A stretch of 64,000 nucleotides of DNA from Halobacterium sp. KA-4 (GCF_021028995.1 NZ_JAJJZG010000002.1:62001-126000), one strand, 5' to 3'. Positions 15,980 to 24,090 are shown, counted from the stretch's first letter. A program made the numbers and translations. Notes: generated from the letters alone by a model not told the origin.

Positions 15980-17237
15980 TCAGCTGTCGGCGGTTGGCCG
16001 ATAGCCGTCACCGTTCAACATCCCACCATGTATACGCACGTCTACTGGTGCGTCTGCGCCCCCCGACGTGGGCGAGGAACGCAGGCTGTGCTGGCGCTTC
16101 CGCATATACCGTAACGCGACGTTTTTCGCGCCGTTGTAATCCGCGTTGATTTCGTACCCACACTTCAGACACTGGAACTGCTCGCCGTCCCGGTTCTCTT
16201 CGTGAGTAAACCCACAATCAGTCCGAGAACACCGCTGACTGGTGTAATCTGGTTCGACCTGCTCAACAGCCACCCCTCGGTCTGGCGCTTTGTATTCGAC
16301 GTATTCGACGAGACGGCGGAATGCCCAAATGTGATGCCAGTCAGCGTGAGGCAGTCGCTCTCGAATATCCGTCAACTCCCCGAACACGATCACATCGCAA
16401 TCGTGGTCAATCGCTTCGGCAACAAGCTCGTTGGCGACCGTGTGGAGTATACTGTTTGCGCCACGCTCGCTCTCGCTTTCCAAGCCGAAGCAAGGCATTA
16501 TGAGCGGCTTGTGTGCCACGCTGTTGCATTTCCGCCCGACGGTTCTCGAACTCGTGGATCCAGTGGTCGTACTCGTCACCACTCCAGAACGTCCCTGTGC
16601 TAGCGACGGCGAGACTGTTCACACCGAGATCGATCCCGAGGACGGTTTCGTGCCCGGTATCGTCCGAACCCTCGATCTCAACAGCCTCCCCATCTTCGTC
16701 TACCTTCCGCGTTTTGACGTGGAAATAAAAATCGTTGGTCGCTTGGTCGTACTGGAGTGTACTCGTCCGAAACTCGTACTCCTCAGACAAGACGTACTCT
16801 TCGTACGGCGTCGGACTATCCGCTGGCAGCTCGAAATCACACTCGATGCGTCCGTTCACCGTGGAGAGTGAGATTTTGTTCCGGTAGAACGTCGCACTGC
16901 GCTTGTCGTAGACCATACTCCAGGAGGTAAACTCTGGTTTGTTCGTCCGCTTGCCGTTTTTCCAGCGGTCAACACCGCTATCGACGGCGTGGACGGCACG
17001 CCGGATGGCTTCCTGGACGAGGTTTGCCGTCAGCTCAGTCTCCTCGCGGAGCCGGTCGTACAGCGCGTCTCTCGCTGTCACGTTCGAGGTGACGCAGTCT
17101 TCGTAGTGGGTGTTGTCCCAGCAGTAGTCACTGGCCTCGTTCGCGCAGTAGAGGGATTGCTCGGCGGTTTCGTGGAGGTCGTCGCGATACTCGTCAGGAA
17201 CGACGAGTTTGACCGGCGCGGTACGCCTGACCTCCAT
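15980..17237 (-). pseudogene. tnpB: TnpB RNA-guided nuclease, frameshifted
   Basis: Read from 17237, the first frame encodes about 260 residues of TnpB with the first RuvC Asp (Asp203 in [12 protein letters not shown]) and then loses register. The homologous continuation ([25 protein letters not shown], the zinc finger CSRTDCGF...[17 protein letters not shown]) is in another frame down to 15980. The minus strand reads CAG TAT A CTC CAC at about 16446-16454, so one extra A near 16448-16450 explains the shift. The second RuvC acidic motif reads [11 protein letters not shown] where relatives I recall have FED or FEE, so the catalytic Glu position also looks altered. The third Asp is intact. No standard start restores the frame. 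Confidence 0.85.
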
Positions 17238-17267
17238 AATTCAGATGCTAGCCTATCGGTACTTAAT

Positions 17268-17300
17268 AATTCGGGACTCGGACAGCTACAGTCCCGAATT
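17268..17300 (-). repeat. 11-bp perfect inverted repeat at the left end of the IS1341-type element
   Basis: AATTCGGGACT (17268-17278) and AGTCCCGAATT (17290-17300) form a perfect 11-bp stem with an 11-nt loop, 31 nt upstream of the tnpB start. Subterminal hairpins of this kind are what TnpA recognises in IS200/IS605 elements. Confidence 0.6.
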
Positions 17301-17495
17301 TGTGTTGTAAAGTGACGTCTTCCTCTCCGGCCTACTCGCCTCGCGCTTCCGACCAGTCGGAACCCCTCCCTCCTTGAGGCCGCAGGCTCCGCCTCAAAAC
17401 TGCTGACGGCCGAACAACGGCCGCCACTCAATATTTTTCGAGCGCACGAACGGACAGAACAGAGTCGTCGCTGGCCGGTTCGAGTATGAGAGGAG
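17301..17495. other. Non-coding stretch between the IS element and tRNA-Gly
   Basis: No gene is seen. It holds a hairpin TTGAGGC/GCCTCAA (17374-17380 with 17391-17397, 10-nt loop) and a second CGGCCG/CGGCCG with 5-nt loop (17407-17423). An AT-rich tract (AATATTTTT, near 17430) follows; it lies downstream of the minus-strand tRNA and could act as its terminator region. Confidence 0.5.
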
Positions 17496-17566
17496 TGCGC
17501 CGTCCGGGAATTGAACCCGGGTCGCGGGCTTGGGAAGCCCGAGTCATACCACTTGACCAACGGCGC
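17496..17566 (-). tRNA. tRNA-Gly (anticodon CCC)
   Basis: On the minus strand a 71-nt cloverleaf is readable: acceptor GCGCCGT/ACGGCGC, anticodon arm CGGGC-TTCCCAA-GCCCG giving anticodon CCC, variable region CGA, T-arm CCGGG-TTCAATT-CCCGG and discriminator A. CCA is not encoded. CCC decodes GGG, a common glycine codon in this GC-rich genome. Confidence 0.95.
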
Positions 17567-17687
17567 GCGCGGCGTCTGCGAGTAACTGACCGCCCCACTT
17601 GAACGTAGCGTTTCGGGGAGTGGACGCGTGTTCACGAATCCAGGGGGTGGAGTGGGTTTTAGTCGGCCGCCGCCGAACGACGAGACG

Positions 17688-18494
17688 ATGACTGCGCCAG
17701 ACACGATTGCGCCACTGGACTTGCGCTTCTCCGAGTCGGAGTTGGCCGCGCGCCGCGACCGCATCCAGTCGTTCCTTCGGGAGACGCTGGAGGCCGCGGG
17801 TGCGGACCGCTGCGTGCTCGGGCTGTCGGGCGGTATCGACTCGACGACGGTCGCGCACCTCGCCGTGGACGAACTCGGGACCGACGCGGTTCACGGGCTC
17901 GTGATGCCGGGCGAGGTGTCCAGCGAGCAGAACATGAGCGACGCCGAGCGCGTCGCCGAGGACCTCGACATCGAGTACGACGTCGTGGGAATCGACCCCG
18001 TCGTCGACCTGCTGACGGACCTCTATCCGCCCGCGGAGGGCGACCAGCTCGCCGTCGGGAACGCCCGAGCGCGGACGCGTGCCGTGCTCAACTACCTCGT
18101 CGCGAACCACGAGAACGCCGTCGTGCTCGGCACCGGCAATCGCACGGAGGCGCTGGCGGGCTACTTCACGAAGTACGGCGACGGCGCGGTCGACTGCCAC
18201 CCAATCGGGAACCTCTACAAGATGCAGGTTCGCCAACTCGCGCGCGACCTCGGCGTCGAGGAGGACCTCGTGACGAAGACGCCGACCGCGGAGTTGTGGG
18301 CCGACCAGACGGACGAGGAGGAACTCGGCGTGGACTACGACACTATCGACGCGGTGCTCGCGCTCCACGTCGACGGGAACGTCCCGGCGAGCGCGACGGC
18401 TGACCACCTCGAAATTCCGGACGGCGTCGTGGAGACGGTGCGCGGGCTCTACGAGCGCAGCAAGCACAAGCGCGCGGTGCCGCCGACGCCCTAG
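17688..18494 (+). CDS. nadE: NH3-dependent NAD+ synthetase
   Basis: A 268-residue enzyme that amidates deamido-NAD+ using ATP and ammonia. The PP-loop is LGLSGGIDST (residues 45-53). GTGNRTEALAGYFTKYGDG and the C-terminal TKTPTAELWADQTDEEELG are hallmark segments. There is no glutaminase domain, so it uses free ammonia. The ATG at 17688 fits the family start and follows the purine-rich CGAACGACGAGACG; an upstream in-frame extension has no homology. Its stop overlaps the stop of the convergent enoyl-CoA hydratase gene by 4 bp. Confidence 0.95.
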   Translation: MTAPDTIAPLDLRFSESELAARRDRIQSFLRETLEAAGADRCVLGLSGGIDSTTVAHLAVDELGTDAVHGLVMPGEVSSEQNMSDAERVAEDLDIEYDVVGIDPVVDLLTDLYPPAEGDQLAVGNARARTRAVLNYLVANHENAVVLGTGNRTEALAGYFTKYGDGAVDCHPIGNLYKMQVRQLARDLGVEEDLVTKTPTAELWADQTDEEELGVDYDTIDAVLALHVDGNVPASATADHLEIPDGVVETVRGLYERSKHKRAVPPTP

Positions 18495-19174
18495 GTCTCG
18501 AACGGCTCGTCGGCCAGGAGGCGCGCGAACGCGTCGGTCTCGGCTCGGTCGGAGTCGTCGCGGTCGTCCTCCGAAGCGAGCAAGCCTGCGAGTTCACCGA
18601 GAGCAGCCGGGTCGTTGGCCGCGATTTCGTCCGCGACCGCACGGGGCTCCTCGGCGATTCTGGAGACGAGGCCGATTTCACGGGCAGTTTCGGCGTCGAT
18701 ACTGCGACCGGACAGCGAGAGGTCTGCAGCGTGCGTGGACCCGACGGCTGCGGGGAGGCGGCGGGTACCGCCCCACGCGCCGAACACGCCGAGTGAGACG
18801 CCGGGTTCGGCGAACGTCGCGTTCGGCGTGCAGACGCGGATGTCGCAGGCGAGCGCGAGTTCGACGCCGCCACCGCGTGCCGCGCCGTCTACGCCCGCGA
18901 CGACGACGCTGTCCGCGTCCTCGATGGCGTTCATCGTGCGCTGGCCACGGCGTGCGAACGCCTCACCGCGAGGGCCGTCGAGGCCCCGGACGGTGTCGAG
19001 GTCGGCACCCGCGCAGAACACGTCCCCAGCGCCGTGGACGTAGACGACCGGCTGAGTGGCGTCTCTCACGGCTTCACGGAGGTCGTCGAGGGCTTGCGAC
19101 GTGAGCGCGTTCCGGGCGGCCGGCCGGTCGAGGGTCACCACGCGGACGGCCTCGTCGTCTTCCACGCGAAGCAT
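18491..19174 (-). CDS. Enoyl-CoA hydratase/isomerase family protein
   Basis: A 227-residue crotonase-fold protein. AGDVFCAGADLDTVRGL and RGGGVELALACDIRVCTPNA form the oxyanion hole and CoA-binding helices. The acid Glu of hydratases would lie near NATFAEPGVSLGVFGAWGG, where EPGVSLG fits. It is slightly shorter than typical (about 255 residues), with a compressed C-terminus. It may hydrate short-chain enoyl-CoA; the substrate is unproven. It stands alone, convergent with nadE and divergent from the DUF7114-like gene. Confidence 0.85.
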   Translation of the reverse strand: MLRVEDDEAVRVVTLDRPAARNALTSQALDDLREAVRDATQPVVYVHGAGDVFCAGADLDTVRGLDGPRGEAFARRGQRTMNAIEDADSVVVAGVDGAARGGGVELALACDIRVCTPNATFAEPGVSLGVFGAWGGTRRLPAAVGSTHAADLSLSGRSIDAETAREIGLVSRIAEEPRAVADEIAANDPAALGELAGLLASEDDRDDSDRAETDAFARLLADEPFET

Positions 19175-19233
19175 ACCGGACCGTGGCGGTGGTTTCCAAA
19201 GGTCTTTGCCGTTCCCGCCGCTACCTTCGGTCG

Positions 19234-19896
19234 ATGGAGGAGGCCGAGCAGGCGCGGACTGCCGCCCGGGACGCCGTCGCGGACATCGAACCCGACGGCC
19301 TCCGGGTGGTCATCGACGACCACGTCGCGTCGTCCTCGATGCTCCCGGGCGTACTCACGGTGCTGAGCGCCCGCGTCGTCGACGGCTCAGTCGACGACGA
19401 CGCGGTGACGCGGCGCGCGGCGGGCGTCCAGCTCATCTACGAGGGACTGCGCACGACGCGCGACCTCGTCGCCGAGGAGCCGTGGGCGGACACCGACGAA
19501 CAGGACCCCAGCGACGACCTCGACGTGCTCGCGGCGGACGTGCTCGTCGCGCGGGGCTTCCGACTGCTCGCGCGCACCGAGGCCGCCGGGCACGCGGTCC
19601 AGACGGTCCGCGAGTTCGGCCGCCAGCAGACCGACGAACAGGAGGGCCGGACGTCGGCGTCGCGCTCGCTGGAGTCGAACGTCTTCGAACTCGCGGCCAT
19701 CGCAGGCGGCACCGCGGCGGGCGGCGAGACGCCGGTCGCGCTCCGCCAGTACGTCGTCGGCCTCGCGGACAACGCGGCCGTCCCGCTGCCGGGCGCGGGC
19801 GACGCGCTCCCCGAGGAAATCGAGGACGTGATGGCAAGAGTCGGCAGCCGGCAGGGGGACGAACGGGTCAGCCCGACGTCGACTGCGGACCGCTGA
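19234..19896 (+). CDS. Haloarchaeal all-helical protein, DUF7114-like
   Basis: A 220-residue soluble, mostly helical acidic protein starting MEEAEQARTAARDAVADIEP. Conserved-looking segments include SSMLPGVLTVLSARVVDG, RRAAGVQLIYEGLRTTRDL and the glycine-rich AAIAGGTAAGG. I recall the family as DUF7114; its helical pattern faintly resembles polyprenyl synthetases, but the DDxxD metal motifs of those enzymes are not present in the expected places, so no activity is proposed. The ATG at 19234 is chosen over an upstream in-frame Met, which would add 17 basic residues. tRNA-Thr follows on the same strand. Confidence 0.65.
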   Translation: MEEAEQARTAARDAVADIEPDGLRVVIDDHVASSSMLPGVLTVLSARVVDGSVDDDAVTRRAAGVQLIYEGLRTTRDLVAEEPWADTDEQDPSDDLDVLAADVLVARGFRLLARTEAAGHAVQTVREFGRQQTDEQEGRTSASRSLESNVFELAAIAGGTAAGGETPVALRQYVVGLADNAAVPLPGAGDALPEEIEDVMARVGSRQGDERVSPTSTADR

Positions 19897-19940
19897 ATCG
19901 AAACGCCTAAAGAAGTCCCCGTGCCTTCTAACGAATGCGT

Positions 19941-20012
19941 GCCTGGGTAGCTTAGCGGTAAAGCGCGTCCTTGGTAAGGACGAGACCCCGGATTCAAATT
20001 CCGGCCTAGGCT
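19941..20012 (+). tRNA. tRNA-Thr (anticodon GGT)
   Basis: A 72-nt cloverleaf: acceptor GCCTGGG/CCTAGGC with one G-T pair, D-arm AGCTTAGCGGTAAAGC, anticodon arm CGTCC-TTGGTAA-GGACG giving anticodon GGT, T-arm CCGGA-TTCAAAT-TCCGG and discriminator T. CCA is not encoded. It decodes ACC and ACT. A T-rich tract (CTCTTTCCTC) follows directly. Confidence 0.95.
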
Positions 20013-20046
20013 CTTTCCTCTCGACCTTAATCGAGTAGCGCTGTGG

Positions 20047-20886
20047 CTACTCGGAGATGCCGTACGTGTCGCCGGTCCAGTCCCGCGCGGGGAAGTCGTA
20101 GACGGGCTGGTGGTGGTCGATGTCGTCGATGCGCGCGTGGTCTTCGTCGTCGAGTTCCCAGTCGAAGACGTCGAGGTTCGCGCGGACGTGCTCGGGCGTC
20201 GAGGACTTGGGGAGCGGGACGACGTCGTTCTCGACGGCCCACCGGAGCACGACCTCCGCGGGCGAGCGCTCGTACTTCTCCGCGACTGCCTGAATCGTGT
20301 CGTCGGCGAATACCTCGGTGCGTGCGAGCGGTGCGGCGGCTTCGACGACGGTGTCAGTCTCCCGGCAGTAGTCGACGACGTCGTCCTGGGTGTTCCAGGG
20401 GTGGTACTCGATTTGGTTGACGGCGATGGGGACGTCGCTGACGTGGTGGGCGCAGCTGAGCTGGTAGGCGCTGAAATTCGAGACGCCGACGTTCCGGATT
20501 TTGCCCTGCTCGTGGAGCGTCGCCATGGCGTCCATGGTCTCACGCAGCGAGATAGCGGGGTTGGGCCAGTGGACGAGGTAGAGGTCGAGGTAGTCGGTGC
20601 CGAGGCGGTCCAGCGTCGCCTCGCAGGACTCGATGACGGACTCGTAGTCGAGGTGTTTCGCGAGGACTTTCGAGGTGAGGAAGACGTCGTCACGGTCGTA
20701 CTCCGCGAGTACGTCCCCGATTTCGGCTTCGTTGCCGTAGCCTTCGGCGGTGTCGACGTGGGCGTAGCCGGTGTCGAGGCCGGCTCGCACGGCGTCGCGG
20801 ACGATGTCGCCGCCGATGTCCCACGTGCCGACGCCGATTGCGGGGAGTTCGTCGCCACTCGGGAGCGTCTTCGTCGGTGGTGTCAT
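20047..20886 (-). CDS. Aldo/keto reductase (2,5-diketo-gluconate reductase-like subfamily)
   Basis: A 279-residue AKR. The tetrad is visible as Asp and Tyr in AHVDTAEGYGNEAEIG, Lys in VFLTSKVLAKHL and His in DLYLVHWPNP. Other marks are IRNVGVSNFSAYQL and the NADPH-binding VVPLPKSSTPEHVRANLDVF. This is the compact AKR subfamily, distinct from the 352-residue AKR near 13 kb. The ATG at 20886 precedes the canonical first strand (LPSGDELPAIGVGTW); the frame continues upstream without homology. Confidence 0.92.
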   Translation of the reverse strand: MTPPTKTLPSGDELPAIGVGTWDIGGDIVRDAVRAGLDTGYAHVDTAEGYGNEAEIGDVLAEYDRDDVFLTSKVLAKHLDYESVIESCEATLDRLGTDYLDLYLVHWPNPAISLRETMDAMATLHEQGKIRNVGVSNFSAYQLSCAHHVSDVPIAVNQIEYHPWNTQDDVVDYCRETDTVVEAAAPLARTEVFADDTIQAVAEKYERSPAEVVLRWAVENDVVPLPKSSTPEHVRANLDVFDWELDDEDHARIDDIDHHQPVYDFPARDWTGDTYGISE

Positions 20887-21010
20887 CGTCGCATCGTTGC
20901 GCAGAAACCCCCAAAGGCGTTTGGCTCGTCGACAGTTTCGCGGAACCACGCCCCCTATCCTAATTGGCATATAACCACATTATACCAAAATAATCTGTAT
21001 ACGGAACAGC

Positions 21011-21018
21011 GTTATATT
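21011..21018 (+). promoter_or_regulatory. TATA-like element for the DUF7501-like zinc protein
   Basis: GTTATATT is centred 26-27 nt before the ATG at 21041, the spacing expected for a leaderless archaeal transcript. The 60 bp before it are unusually AT-rich (multiple TATA/TATAA words around 20965-21000), a likely regulatory region. Confidence 0.6.
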
Positions 21019-21040
21019 TCTTCGCTGCCGAGGCCCGGAC

Positions 21041-21247
21041 ATGGCAACGAAGAACCCCAGCACCGACGCACACGAATCAGACGCCCACGAAACTGACCCC
21101 CACGAGTGCCCGTTCTGCGGGGAGTACGTCGCCTCGCCGGGGAAGGGATTCATGCTGCACGTCGAGGAGAACCCCGAGTGTGACGCGGACTTCGACGCGT
21201 GGCGCGACCGCGTCGCCAACGACGTCCCCGGTGGCTGGGCGGGGTAG
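21041..21247 (+). CDS. Small zinc-finger protein, DUF7501-like
   Basis: A 68-residue acidic protein. A His/Asp-rich N-terminus (HESDAHETDPHE) leads into a CCHC finger: Cys23 and Cys26 in CPFCGEYV, His40 in FMLHVEENPEC and Cys47. It resembles small haloarchaeal zinc-finger proteins that I recall as DUF7501. Function is unknown; nucleic-acid or protein contacts are possible. Transcription is probably leaderless from the TATA at 21011. Its stop is 3 bp from the stop of the convergent membrane gene. Confidence 0.75.
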   Translation: MATKNPSTDAHESDAHETDPHECPFCGEYVASPGKGFMLHVEENPECDADFDAWRDRVANDVPGGWAG

Positions 21248-21250
21248 AAC

Positions 21251-21694
21251 TTAGGCGGAGGGGTCGCCGACCACGTCGGACTGACGCGGGTCGGCGTCCT
21301 CGATGTGTTCCTCGACCTCTTCTTCGACACGTCGCTGTACGGTGTCGTCGACCTCCTCCTCGACGCGCTCCTGGACGCGGTCGTCGACGTGTTCCTCGAC
21401 GTGGTCTTCGACGTGCGTCTCCACTTCGTCGGCCACGGCACCCGACACCTGGTCGTCGACCTCCGCGGCGACCTTCGTCTCCGCGGCCTGTGCGACCTGC
21501 TCTTCGAGAATCTGCTCGTAGATGCTCATGTTCTCCCAGACGCGCAGGAAGTAGCCGAGCACGAGCCCGCCCTGGAGCGCGGCGACGCGGGCGTCCATCC
21601 CGAAGACGAGCAGGTAGCCGAAGCCCAGGCTGAACGCGACACCGTAGACGACGTCGATGTAGAACTGCGTCTGTCGTCCACTGAGCGGTGGCAT
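21251..21694 (-). CDS. Two-helix membrane protein with a 4-residue-period valine tail
   Basis: A 147-residue protein. Two membrane helices (about residues 10-32 and 37-52) are followed by a long charged helix (about 56-135). In that tail a Val, or a final Ile, sits at exactly every fourth residue from Val75 to Ile131: 15 in a row, with acidic/basic residues between (for example HVEDHVEEHVDDRVQERV). Val67 (in EEQVAQAAE) and Leu63 extend the register. I do not recognise the family. The period differs from the alternating 3-4 spacing of normal coiled coils. It may be a membrane-anchored oligomeric stalk or scaffold. The ATG at 21694 is preferred to the GTG immediately before it. Confidence 0.7.
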   Translation of the reverse strand: MPPLSGRQTQFYIDVVYGVAFSLGFGYLLVFGMDARVAALQGGLVLGYFLRVWENMSIYEQILEEQVAQAAETKVAAEVDDQVSGAVADEVETHVEDHVEEHVDDRVQERVEEEVDDTVQRRVEEEVEEHIEDADPRQSDVVGDPSA

Positions 21695-21749
21695 CACCTG
21701 TAGGTTCGGTCCGGCGCGTACAAAGGCCCTGTGCCCGGTTGAGGCGTCG

Positions 21750-22955
21750 TCAGCCGAAGAAGACCAGCTCGAACGCGAGGAACGACCCGACCGTGGCGAC
21801 GACGGGGACGAGGTTCTGCATCGCGACGACGCGGACGGTCGTCGACGGGTCGAACAATTCGGAGCTCTCGGGGAGGTCCTCGGGGGAGGGCTCGCCGATG
21901 TCGCGGGTCGTGTCCTCGCCGTCGAGCTCCGGGTCGCCGACGGTCGGCGCGTCCTCGTCGGTCGCGAGCGCGCCGACGGACATCCGGGGGGTGGCCTGGC
22001 CGCGGACGGCGTCCACGATTGCGAACGTCCGGGTCGCCTGCCCCCAGCCGAGGCCGACGATAGACATGGTGGCGATGACGACGAAACTCGCTGGGATGCC
22101 GGCAGCCGACAGTGCGACCACGATGGTGGAGCTGATGACGGCGACGACGATGGCCGCGGTCAGCGGGAGGTCGGTGATGTCGTTGCCGAGCGTCTCCATC
22201 GTGCGGCGCGCGATGGTGAACGCGCCGACCGCGACGGCCGCCGAGCCGACGAGGATGCCGACGTTCATCCCGAGTTCGCCGCTGCCAACGAGCGGTGCGA
22301 TGGCGTTGGCGACGTTACTCGTCCCCGAACTGAACGCCATCAGGCAGCCGATGGCGACGACGACGACCGTCCCGACGAACTCGCGGCGGGTCGTGTTCGG
22401 GCCGAGCACGGGCCGCGGGACCGCGCCGTCGCGCTCGAGAGCGAGCAGCGGGCCGTCGCTCTGGTCGATGGCGAACACGTTGTCGATGCGCGGGTAGAAG
22501 TACCGCCCCACCATTACCGACACCCAGAAGCCGATTGCGGGGGAGACGAGCCACCAGCTCGCGATTTCGCCGACCACCGCCCAATTCACGCTGTCGGACG
22601 CGAGCCCGAGCCCGACGATAGCGCCGACCGCGGTCATCGACGTCGACGCGGGCGCGCCCGAGAGGTTGCCGACGAGGAGCGCCCCGCCGACGAAGAACAG
22701 GACGGTGATGCTGACCGGGAGCGTGAACACGCCGGGGTCCGCGAGAAGGCCCTCGCCGAGCGTGTCCACGACGCGGCGGCCGAGCGTCCACGCGCCCACG
22801 AAGAAACACACCGACATGAGCGCGGCGGCGGTCACCTTCGTGATGGCGCCGGCACCGACTGCGGGCCCGAACGCCGGGCCGGTCGTCGCGCCGCCGATGT
22901 TGTACGCGACGAAACACGCGATGAGCACGCCGACGGCGAGCAGTGTCTCGGTCAC
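21750..22955 (-). CDS. Inorganic phosphate transporter, PiT family (first copy)
   Basis: A 401-residue membrane protein with about 10-11 helices and the two inverted PiT signature repeats: FVAYNIGGATTGPAFGPAVG near the N-terminus and FSSGTSNVANAIAPLVG in the second half. GAPASTSMTAVGAIVGLG also matches. PiT permeases import phosphate with Na+ or H+. The C-terminal hydrophilic loop is acidic (about residues 320-380). The GTG at 22955 is chosen because a strong TATA (GTTATAAT, minus strand) lies about 31 nt upstream; an in-frame GTG at 23000 would be upstream of that TATA. A paralogue lies near 46 kb. Confidence 0.88.
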   Translation of the reverse strand: MTETLLAVGVLIACFVAYNIGGATTGPAFGPAVGAGAITKVTAAALMSVCFFVGAWTLGRRVVDTLGEGLLADPGVFTLPVSITVLFFVGGALLVGNLSGAPASTSMTAVGAIVGLGLASDSVNWAVVGEIASWWLVSPAIGFWVSVMVGRYFYPRIDNVFAIDQSDGPLLALERDGAVPRPVLGPNTTRREFVGTVVVVAIGCLMAFSSGTSNVANAIAPLVGSGELGMNVGILVGSAAVAVGAFTIARRTMETLGNDITDLPLTAAIVVAVISSTIVVALSAAGIPASFVVIATMSIVGLGWGQATRTFAIVDAVRGQATPRMSVGALATDEDAPTVGDPELDGEDTTRDIGEPSPEDLPESSELFDPSTTVRVVAMQNLVPVVATVGSFLAFELVFFG

Positions 22956-22982
22956 AGTCGCCGGGACGGTAGGAACGAGTCG

Positions 22983-22990
22983 ATTATAAC
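22983..22990 (-). promoter_or_regulatory. TATA box of the first PiT permease gene
   Basis: On the minus strand it reads GTTATAAT, about 31 nt before the GTG at 22955. It decides the start codon, since the longer frame would begin upstream of this promoter. Confidence 0.55.
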
Positions 22991-23162
22991 GTCTTCTCAC
23001 TCGGTGTCCGAAAGCGGGAGTGGGGAGTGCCGGACGCGCGGGGGGAGAGTGGGGGAGAGTCGAACGCGCGTCCAGATGATGGGTCCCCCTCGTGCGTAAT
23101 AAAGATTCGTCAGACGCGACGCGGCACGAAAGGCTACGGGGCAGGGCTCCGTCGGGTCACAC

Positions 23163-24035
23163 ATGAACGGACTCGGTGTGCCACTGGTGACGCCCTTCGA
23201 CGGAACCGGTAGCGTCGACCACGACGCGCTGGCGGACCTCGCGGCGTGGGTGACCGACGAGGGTGCGGACTTCCTCGTGCCCTGCGGGTCGAACAGCGAG
23301 GCCGAACTGCTCACCGCCGGCGAGCGCGCGGCGGTCGTGGAGACCGTCGTCGAGGCCGTACCAGCCGACGTGCCCGTGCTCGCTGGCACGGGGAGTCCCG
23401 GGCTTCGGGAGACGCTGGACGCGACCGTACGAGCGGCCGACGCGGGCGCGGACGGCGCGCTCGTCGTGACGCCGTTCTACTACGACCACGACCAGGCGGA
23501 CTTCGCGGCGTACTACCGGGAGGTCGCCGAGCAGTCGCCGCTCCCGGTGTACCTCTACAGCGTCCCCGCGTACACGGACGTGCGCCTCGACCCGCGGACC
23601 GTCGAATCGCTGGCGACCCACCCGAATATTGCGGGCATGAAAGACTCTGCGGGCGACCTCGCGGCGTTCCAGCGTACTCGCGAGTACACCGCCGACGCCG
23701 ACTTCGAGCTCTTCGTGGGGAGTGGCGGCGTGTTCGCGGCCGCACTCGACGCGGGCGCTGACGGCGGCATCCTCGCGGTATCGAACGTCGTCCCCGAGCG
23801 CGCCGACGAAATCGCGGAACTCCACACCGCCGGCAAGGACGAGGCGGCGCGCGACGTGAACCGCCGCATCCTCGACCTCGACCACGCGGTCACCGCGGAG
23901 TACGGCGTCCCCGGGCTGAAGGCCGCGATGCGCTCCCGAGACCGGCCCGCGGGTATCGTCCGGTCGCCCCACCGACCCGTCGACGACGACGCCGCGGCGG
24001 AACTCGCGGCGCTCGTCGACGAAGCGTTGCCGTAG
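23163..24035 (+). CDS. Dihydrodipicolinate synthase/KDG aldolase family protein
   Basis: A 290-residue class I aldolase of the DapA/NAL superfamily. The Schiff-base Lys is Lys160 in IAGMKDSAGD and the catalytic Tyr is Tyr132 in VYLYSVPAYT. The phosphate/carboxylate-binding loop reads CGSNSEAELLT where DapA has GTTGE, so true dihydrodipicolinate synthase activity is less likely than a keto-deoxy sugar acid aldolase. There are no lysine-pathway genes nearby. It is divergent from the phosphate permease gene and stands alone. Confidence 0.82.
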   Translation: MNGLGVPLVTPFDGTGSVDHDALADLAAWVTDEGADFLVPCGSNSEAELLTAGERAAVVETVVEAVPADVPVLAGTGSPGLRETLDATVRAADAGADGALVVTPFYYDHDQADFAAYYREVAEQSPLPVYLYSVPAYTDVRLDPRTVESLATHPNIAGMKDSAGDLAAFQRTREYTADADFELFVGSGGVFAAALDAGADGGILAVSNVVPERADEIAELHTAGKDEAARDVNRRILDLDHAVTAEYGVPGLKAAMRSRDRPAGIVRSPHRPVDDDAAAELAALVDEALP

Positions 24036-24090
24036 CTCGGGGTTGCGGGCGTCGGAAGACCCTTTAGCGGGGAGCGACCGATGTTGTGGC

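Larger units (their letters stand above)
15905..17305 (-). mobile_element. Decayed IS200/IS605-group element (IS1341 type, tnpB only)
   Basis: The element lies between the glutaredoxin gene and tRNA-Gly and contains only a tnpB pseudogene, with no tnpA. On the minus strand the left end is marked by a perfect 11-bp hairpin (17268-17278 with 17290-17300) and the right end by a nested hairpin (15908-15916 with 15949-15957). TTTAC occurs just outside both ends (15900-15904 and 17306-17310, minus strand), which would fit the single-strand target of this group. Boundaries are therefore proposed, not proven. Such elements depend on TnpA in trans to move. Confidence 0.6.

Noticed and set aside
16407-17237. 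Annotating the two tnpB frames as separate intact genes
   Set aside because: The homology continues from one frame to the other at a single point with no separate start, so they are pieces of one broken gene.
17496-17566. tRNA-Gly as an attachment site of an integrated element or virus
   Set aside because: No integrase and no repeat of the tRNA 3' end were seen nearby; the only mobile DNA is the tnpB element, which does not use tRNA sites.
21300-21530. CRISPR-like or tandem DNA repeat
   Set aside because: The 12-bp periodicity reflects the 4-residue protein repeat; codons differ between units and there are no repeat-spacer units. No CRISPR array or cas gene was found in the window.
23163-24035. 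Firm call as DapA (lysine biosynthesis)
   Set aside because: The substrate loop has GSNSE instead of GTTGE and no lysine genes are adjacent, so only the superfamily is supported.
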